Position numbers and translations under genes: made by a program | The notes under the pieces: model-generated | Database searches by the model: none | What the model saw: the letters and a program-made list of their open reading frames with translations, nothing else | Told to the model about the DNA's origin: nothing | From: Bacteroidaceae bacterium | GTDB taxonomy: Bacteria; Bacteroidota; Bacteroidia; Bacteroidales; Bacteroidaceae | Direction: 5' to 3' | Assembly (NCBI GenBank): GCA_017940185.1 | Contig: JAGAZE010000030.1 | Span: 1 to 34,681, forward strand | Length of the DNA: 34,681 nt | Part shown: piece after piece, positions 33,595 to 34,681 of the stretch | Numbering within the stretch: position 1 is the stretch's first letter | Layout: each line of letters begins with the position of its first letter

Positions 33595-34681
33595 TTATTG
33601 GAACCACGGAGAGCCGTCGGGGCGGGTGCCGGCCACAAGTACATTATATCGGGGTACTTCCTTATCAACGTATGCTTTACAATAATAACTCTTATAAAAA
33701 CTAAATCCACAAGCAAAATCTCGGTATCTATCACCATCATAATCACTTGGTGCCAAACCAGGCGAAGAAGACCAAAAATGACCGCTGTTCCCAAGATCAT
33801 ATCCCCAAGGCCCATTACCATGATGAGCTCCAAAAGCTGGAAGGAAAAAATAGTCTGACGTGTCTGTTGGTTTACCTACGATTAGAGTTCTGGATGTTAT
33901 ATCAGAAGCTTGTGAACAACTAGAGGGTTCAGCATCAGAAGGTTTACCTGAAATCTTATCCCATTTCTTAATCCAAATTCCATTTCTATACGTTCGACCA
34001 TAAAATGTCCAAGTTGCTGTCTCATCAAAATAAATATCTTCTGTAAGATACCACGTCAAAGCATTATAGCAAGGCATGCTTTTAGCTGAATATGATGCCA
34101 AATAATTGCTTGCAAGACTTTCTTCCGTAGCATTTACCTCATTAGCACAACGCAAGTCATCATAATTAGGGGTAGTCCAAAACTTCTCTTGTCCATAGTT
34201 GATTGACTTTTTTGCATCCCAACAGTAAAATATGAAATCATCACTCCCTGAGAAATCGTCGACTATCGTTTCCGGTTTCGTTACATTCAATGTCTGCCCT
34301 ACGGTGTAGTATCTGTTCTCCAGGAAGTCGCGCGAGGCGATGGTCTTGACGATGTCCTGCTCACTGCCGTAGTATTCCACGGTGTAGGTGATGGTCAGCT
34401 GATGCGTGCCGGGCTGGATGACCATGAAGGCGCCGTTGGTGCCCACGTCCTGCGTGGTGGGGATGGGAAAGTCCTGCACGGCATTGCCCTCACTGTCAAC
34501 TCCGGTCTTCAGCGTGATGGTGTTGCCCGTGGAGGTGCCATTGGTGAGGTGGCCTGTAGTGAAGTCGTAAGTGCCGCAGATGGCGTGGTCGCTCGTCACA
34601 GTCACCTTCTTCAGCTTGGCATTGCCGGCCTTCTCTATATAGGGGTCTTTCGGGGCGAAGATGAGATAAGCCGCGCGGTGA
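33595..34681 (-). CDS. fimbrillin/FISUMP-like surface protein, C-terminal part; mosaic base composition
   Basis: The frame is open to the right edge, so the start is missing (at least 362 residues are present, from AAYLIFAPKDPYIEKAGNAK onward). The first part looks like a Bacteroidales fimbrillin-type beta sandwich (LTITYTVEYYG). The rest, YFFLPAFGAHHGNGPWGYDL, then GHFWSSSPG, ends PRYNVLVAGTRPDGSPWF-Q and resembles the lectin-like FISUMP/formylglycine-type domain that ends many surface proteins of this group. About 33655-34268 is strikingly AT-rich (one 60-base stretch is only 27 percent GC) while the flanks are near 60 percent GC. No signal, lipobox or T9SS tail can be checked. Confidence 0.6.
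   Translation of the reverse strand, partial: HRAAYLIFAPKDPYIEKAGNAKLKKVTVTSDHAICGTYDFTTGHLTNGTSTGNTITLKTGVDSEGNAVQDFPIPTTQDVGTNGAFMVIQPGTHQLTITYTVEYYGSEQDIVKTIASRDFLENRYYTVGQTLNVTKPETIVDDFSGSDDFIFYCWDAKKSINYGQEKFWTTPNYDDLRCANEVNATEESLASNYLASYSAKSMPCYNALTWYLTEDIYFDETATWTFYGRTYRNGIWIKKWDKISGKPSDAEPSSCSQASDITSRTLIVGKPTDTSDYFFLPAFGAHHGNGPWGYDLGNSGHFWSSSPGLAPSDYDGDRYRDFACGFSFYKSYYCKAYVDKEVPRYNVLVAGTRPDGSPWFQ

Noticed and set aside
33595-34681. Target gene of a diversity-generating retroelement, suggested by the lectin-like C-terminus
   Set aside because: No reverse transcriptase or template repeat was seen within the window downstream of the gene, and the C-terminus lacks the clustered AAY codons expected of a variable region.

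Overview
The window reads as chromosomal DNA of a Bacteroidales bacterium, most likely of the Prevotella group with a fairly high GC content. The evidence is gene content and signal style. Several promoters fit the Bacteroidetes pattern TTTG, 17-22 bases, TAnnTTTG. Signal peptides mostly end in A|Q. There are BspA-like and internalin-like leucine-rich surface proteins with a C-terminal strand of the GxYxxNGKKxxxx kind, a PorE-like component of the type IX secretion system (T9SS), and a FISUMP/fimbrillin-like surface protein. No plasmid, phage, insertion sequence, RNA gene or CRISPR array was recognised.

Layout. 1-173 is the start of an OmpA-family porin leaving on the left. 490-3557 is a cobU-cobT-cobS-cobC run that covers the nucleotide-loop assembly of cobalamin. 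3634-5742 (minus) is a secreted prolyl oligopeptidase, divergent from a two-barrel PagL-like outer-membrane protein (5988-7241), with two back-to-back promoters between them. 7390-10040 (minus) is a BspA-like LRR protein followed by an ATGA-coupled 54-residue protein. 10262-11181 holds a Bcp peroxiredoxin and a short MGMT-type protein. 11182-11894 is a gene-free, repeat-rich stretch: a nested inverted-repeat element, a 44-bp tandem repeat and an 8-bp tandem repeat.

11895-18275 (minus) is a probable MORN protein - glgB - LRR protein operon with one promoter and one terminator. 18376-25000 (minus) carries a sugar-1-phosphate nucleotidyltransferase with a G10 tract, dnaB, and GDP-fucose synthesis genes (manC, gmd, fcl) with an L,D-transpeptidase-like gene among them. 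groEL and groES follow. On the plus strand come a porE-like lipoprotein gene, a TIM-barrel/methyltransferase fusion, luxS, two tiny conserved-looking genes, msrA and a vanW-like gene. The right edge is a mosaic surface-protein gene running out of the window.

How it fits together. Much of the window serves the envelope: secretion (PorE), cargo (two LRR proteins), fimbrillin-like protein, OmpA, lipid A or outer-membrane enzyme, GDP-fucose for surface glycans, and peptidoglycan-linked enzymes. The least expected signals are (1) a family of short repeats, two copies of which appear to sit in frame inside glgB and a third beside dnaB; (2) a G10 tract in the signature motif of a nucleotidyltransferase; (3) a 27-bp perfect AT-rich palindrome after luxS; (4) the nested inverted-repeat element at 11197-11530; and (5) the small ORF translationally coupled to a surface LRR gene. 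None is proven new; all rest on reading by eye.
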